Positions 61,383-64,000 of a stretch of 64,000 bases of DNA are shown one piece after another. A program made the position numbers and the translations under genes. Numbering within the stretch: the first letter of the stretch is position 1; every line of letters begins with the position of its first letter. The notes under the pieces are model-generated. The model worked only from the letters and a program-made list of their open reading frames with translations, was not told the origin of the DNA and made no database searches. Where the stretch lies: positions 929 to 64,928 of the forward strand of contig NZ_RWIJ01000026.1 in NCBI RefSeq assembly GCF_019805165.1, in the 5' to 3' direction. Source of the DNA: Azospirillum sp. 412522. Lineage in GTDB: Bacteria; Pseudomonadota; Alphaproteobacteria; Azospirillales; Azospirillaceae.

Positions 61383-62219
61383 ATGATCGAGCAGACGACC
61401 GAGCAGACCATGCCTCCCCACCCCGCGGCCGCGTCATCACCCGCCATCCGGGCCGAGGGATTGACCAAGCGCTTTCCGACCCCGGACGGCGGGGACGTGA
61501 CGGCGGTCGACGCCATCACCTTCACCGTGCCGCGCGGCAGCGTCACCGGCCTTCTCGGCGGCAACGGGGCTGGCAAGACGACGACCATCTCGATGTTGCT
61601 GGGGCTTTTGCTGCCGACGGCCGGGACAGTGGAGATCCTGGGCGTCGACATGGCGCGCCATCGGCATGCCGTGCTTCCGCGCATGAACTTCTCCTCTCCC
61701 TACGTCGAACTGCCCCATCGGCTGACGGTGCGGGAGAACCTTACCGTCTATGCCCACCTCTACGGTTTGACATGCGTCAAAAAGCGCGTCCAAGACCTGG
61801 CCGAGCAACTTGACCTGTCGCGTTTTCTCGACCGCCCGTCCGGCGGGCTGTCGGCGGGGCAGAAAACCCGGGTGGCGCTGGCGAAAGCGCTGCTGAACGA
61901 TCCGGAGCTTCTGCTGCTGGACGAGCCGACGGCGTCGCTCGATCCCGACACCGCCGACTGGATCCGGACATACCTGGAACGCTACCGCCTGCGCACCGGC
62001 GCCACCATCCTGCTCGCCTCCCACAACATGCTGGAGGTGGAGCGCCTGTGCGACGGCGTGCTGATGATGCGGCAGGGCCGGATCGTCGACCGCGGCGCGC
62101 CGTCCGCCCTGCTCGCCCGCTACGGCCGCCAGACATTGGAGGAGGTGTTCCTGGACATCGCCCGTGCGTCCGACGGCGACCGCATCCTGACCGGGGAGAC
62201 CGCCGATGCAGCCGAATGA
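61383..62219 (+). CDS. ABC transporter ATP-binding protein
   Basis: The 278-residue protein has Walker A GGNGAGKTTT, the signature LSAGQKTRVALA (the second residue Ala replaces the usual Gly), Walker B LLLLDEPTASLD, and H-loop LLASHNM. The Q-loop position reads PRMNFSSPYVE, with no obvious Gln. It belongs to the ABC-2 exporter type and pairs with the permease encoded by the next gene, which overlaps it by 14 bp. It is divergent from regB with 63 bp between starts, so the same control region may serve both. The substrate is unknown. Confidence 0.88.
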   Translation: MIEQTTEQTMPPHPAAASSPAIRAEGLTKRFPTPDGGDVTAVDAITFTVPRGSVTGLLGGNGAGKTTTISMLLGLLLPTAGTVEILGVDMARHRHAVLPRMNFSSPYVELPHRLTVRENLTVYAHLYGLTCVKKRVQDLAEQLDLSRFLDRPSGGLSAGQKTRVALAKALLNDPELLLLDEPTASLDPDTADWIRTYLERYRLRTGATILLASHNMLEVERLCDGVLMMRQGRIVDRGAPSALLARYGRQTLEEVFLDIARASDGDRILTGETADAAE

Positions 62220-63045
62220 AGGCACCATTCCCCGGGCCGACTTCTCGCTGCGCCGGGTCGGCGCCATGGTGCTGCGCTACTGGTATCTGCTGCGCGGATC
62301 CTGGCCGCGCATCCTGGAGCTGGCTTACTGGCCGACCATGCAGATGATCCTGTGGGGCTACATCAACCAGTTCATGGCCTCATCCAGCGGCGGCGGCAGC
62401 GGCTGGGTGGCGCAGGGCGCCGGCGTGCTGGTCAGCGCGGTGCTGCTGTGGGACGTGCTGTTCCGCGGCCAGCTCGGCGTGTCGATCTCCTTCCTGGAGG
62501 AGATGTGGTCGCGCAACCTGGGCCATCTCTTCGTCAGCCCGCTCCGTCCCGGCGAATGGGTGACGGCGCTGATGGCCATGAGCCTGCTGCGCACCCTGAT
62601 CGGCGTGCTGCCGGCGGCGGGGCTGGCGATCCCCTTCTTCGGCTATTCGGTCTTCGCGCTGGGCCTGCCGCTCGCCGCCTTCTTCGCCAACCTGATCGTG
62701 CTGGGCTGGTCGCTGGGTCTGCTGATCGTGGCGCTGATCCTGCGCTACGGCATGGGGGCGGAGGGGCTGGCCTGGATCGTCGTCTTCATGCTGGCCCCGG
62801 TCAGCGCCGTCTACTACCCGGTGTCGGTGCTGCCCGCCTGGCTCCAGCCGGTGTCGCTCGCCCTGCCGTCGGCCCATGTGTTCGAGGGCATGCGGGCGCT
62901 GGTGTTCGACGGCACCCTGCGCTGGGACCATCTGGCCTGGGCGGTCGGGCTGAACATGCTCTACATGGCGGGCGGCATCGCCGTGTTCCTCTACGCCTTC
63001 CATCGGGCGCGGGTGCGCGGGGCGCTGCTGCAAACCGGCGAATAA
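62206..63045 (+). CDS. ABC-2 type transporter permease
   Basis: The 279-residue protein has six membrane helices in the ABC-2 layout. The cytoplasmic N-terminus has RRVGAMVLRYWYLLRGSWPR, and later segments are LEEMWSRNLGHLFVSPLRPG and VFMLAPVSAVYYPVSVLPAW. It would form the membrane pore of the exporter with the ATPase encoded upstream (14-bp overlap). Such pairs export polysaccharide, antibiotic or lipid substrates. No substrate-binding component is adjacent, consistent with export. Confidence 0.88.
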   Translation: MQPNEGTIPRADFSLRRVGAMVLRYWYLLRGSWPRILELAYWPTMQMILWGYINQFMASSSGGGSGWVAQGAGVLVSAVLLWDVLFRGQLGVSISFLEEMWSRNLGHLFVSPLRPGEWVTALMAMSLLRTLIGVLPAAGLAIPFFGYSVFALGLPLAAFFANLIVLGWSLGLLIVALILRYGMGAEGLAWIVVFMLAPVSAVYYPVSVLPAWLQPVSLALPSAHVFEGMRALVFDGTLRWDHLAWAVGLNMLYMAGGIAVFLYAFHRARVRGALLQTGE

Positions 63046-63094
63046 GCGGTAGAGTGTGCGCCCAATTCCGCCAGCGACACCGGAGACTGCCGCC

Positions 63095-63793
63095 ATGCCC
63101 CCGTCCACCACCGCCTCTGCCCCCGGCCCCGACCTGTTCGACCGGCTCGTCGCGGAGGCACAGCCGGACTGGTCGGCCTATGTCGACCACGCCTTCGTGC
63201 GCGGGATGGGCGACGGAAAGCTGCCGCAGGAGTGTTTCCGGCATTATCTGGTGCAGGACTACCTGTTCCTGATCCATTTCGCCCGCGCCTATGCGCTCGC
63301 CATCTACAAGGGCCGCGACCTGCGGGAGATGCGGGCGTCGCTGGGCGGGCTGAAGGCGATCCTGGACGTCGAGATGGATCTGCATGTCGGCCTGTGCGCC
63401 GGCTGGGGCCTGCCGGCCGCCGAGCTGGAACGGGCGGCGGAGGCCAAGGCGACGATGGCCTACACCCGCTACGTGCTGGAGACCGGGCTGCGCGGCGACC
63501 TGCTCGACCTGCATGTGGCGCTCAGCCCCTGCGTCATCGGCTATGCCGAGATCGGCCGACGGCTGGCCGGACTGCCCGGCGCGCTCGACGAGGCCAATCC
63601 CTACCGCGTCTGGATCGCCGAATATGCCGGAGAGGCCTATCAGGAGGTGGCGCGTTCGGCACGGGAAAATTTGGACCGGTTGGCGGCCGACGGGATGACC
63701 GAAGCCCGCTTTCCCCGGCTGCTGACGATCTTCCGGCAGGCTTGCCGGCTGGAGGCGGATTTCTGGGAAATGGGGATGACCCTGGCTGGGTAG
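63095..63793 (+). CDS. TenA family protein (thiaminase II-like)
   Basis: The 232-residue helical protein starts at ATG 63095. The nucleophile region is SPCVIGYAEIG with C146, matching TenA enzymes that hydrolyse aminopyrimidines for thiamine salvage. Other signatures are YLVQDYLFLIHFARAYALAI and YRVWIAEYAGEAYQEVA. It follows the ABC exporter genes by 49 bp and may share their transcript. The active site supports aminohydrolase function in thiamine metabolism. Confidence 0.9.
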   Translation: MPPSTTASAPGPDLFDRLVAEAQPDWSAYVDHAFVRGMGDGKLPQECFRHYLVQDYLFLIHFARAYALAIYKGRDLREMRASLGGLKAILDVEMDLHVGLCAGWGLPAAELERAAEAKATMAYTRYVLETGLRGDLLDLHVALSPCVIGYAEIGRRLAGLPGALDEANPYRVWIAEYAGEAYQEVARSARENLDRLAADGMTEARFPRLLTIFRQACRLEADFWEMGMTLAG

Positions 63794-63798
63794 GCCGC

Positions 63799-64000
63799 TC
63801 ACCCCTCCCCCGCCCTACCCCCGCCGCCGGCCCCACCGCCGGTCTCATCGGGCTGCACCCCCGTGTAGATCGCGCGGGGGCGGATGAGATGCTCCGTTTC
63901 CCGCTGCTCCATCGCCTGGGCGATCCAACCGACCGCGCGGCCGAGAGCGAACAGCGTGAAGGCCGACCCCTCCGGCAACGCGAGATGCCGCCGCAGGACC
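63799..64000 (-). CDS. Citrate synthase family protein, 3' end only
   Basis: Only the last 66 codons are in the window; the 5' part lies beyond the right edge. The readable end includes FALGRAVGWIAQAMEQRETE, then HLIRPRAIYTG, the C-terminal helices of citrate synthases (arginine-rich substrate site near the end). A low-complexity Gly-rich tail, about 15 residues, follows. It may be the TCA-cycle or a methylcitrate-type enzyme. It converges with the TenA-family gene with 5 bp between stops. Confidence 0.85.
   Translation of the reverse strand, partial: VLRRHLALPEGSAFTLFALGRAVGWIAQAMEQRETEHLIRPRAIYTGVQPDETGGGAGGGGRAGEG

Overview
The window is high-GC DNA from an alphaproteobacterium, most likely Azospirillum or a close Rhodospirillales relative. 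The support is a RegB/RegA redox pair, an Ftr-type ferrous iron uptake operon, many TPR-glycosyltransferase hybrids, and exopolysaccharide genes. The genus is an inference from gene content, not a database result. Coding is dense and I see no rRNA, tRNA, CRISPR array, transposase or phage gene.

Layout. (1) 1-11067: a very long secreted repeat protein (minus strand, running off the left edge) next to four TPR-glycosyltransferase hybrids, two on the minus strand and two on the plus strand. One carries a fucosyltransferase-like domain. (2) 11429-20314: small-molecule and redox stress genes: GST, a PNPOx-FNR-ferredoxin fusion, an AhpD-like protein, NTF2-like proteins, a quinone-oxidoreductase-like dehydrogenase, an EamA exporter and two LysR regulators. 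(3) 20331-26644: a five-gene phospholipid operon on the minus strand (TetR, LplT-Aas fusion, CDP-alcohol phosphatidyltransferase-like, PlsC, CdsA) in which every junction is a 4-bp overlap. A 22-bp operator-like palindrome lies in front of tetR. (4) 26848-29111: DUF350, DUF1190 and a glutathionylspermidine-synthase-like ATP-grasp ligase, like the E. coli yjfL-yjfM-yjfC block. (5) 29124-34236: a four-gene NAD salvage operon (nadM-Nudix, nadE, pncB, nicotinamidase-like).

(6) 34520-41262: a copper locus. DUF2946, YcnI-like and CopC-CopD genes on the plus strand converge with a TonB, an OprC-like outer-membrane copper receptor and a second DUF2946 gene on the minus strand. Read together they could carry copper from the outer membrane to the cytoplasm. 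(7) 41466-44738: ftrABCD-like ferrous iron uptake behind a Fur-type box. (8) 45106-46815: hppD with a divergent Lrp/AsnC regulator. (9) 46835-58335: exopolysaccharide genes: three GT4 glycosyltransferases, GDP-L-fucose synthase, an NDP-sugar epimerase, an NDP-sugar dehydrogenase, a Wzx-like flippase and a Wzc-like tyrosine autokinase. (10) 58948-64000: a small orphan gene, regA/regB, a divergent ABC-2 exporter, a TenA-family gene and the 3' end of a citrate synthase gene.

Links between regions: the GDP-L-fucose synthase could supply the fucosyltransferase-like enzyme of region 1. The copper and iron loci share a metal-uptake theme and are adjacent. Many start sites are non-ATG (TTG or GTG) and were chosen from ribosome binding sites. 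Family assignments rest on motifs read by eye.
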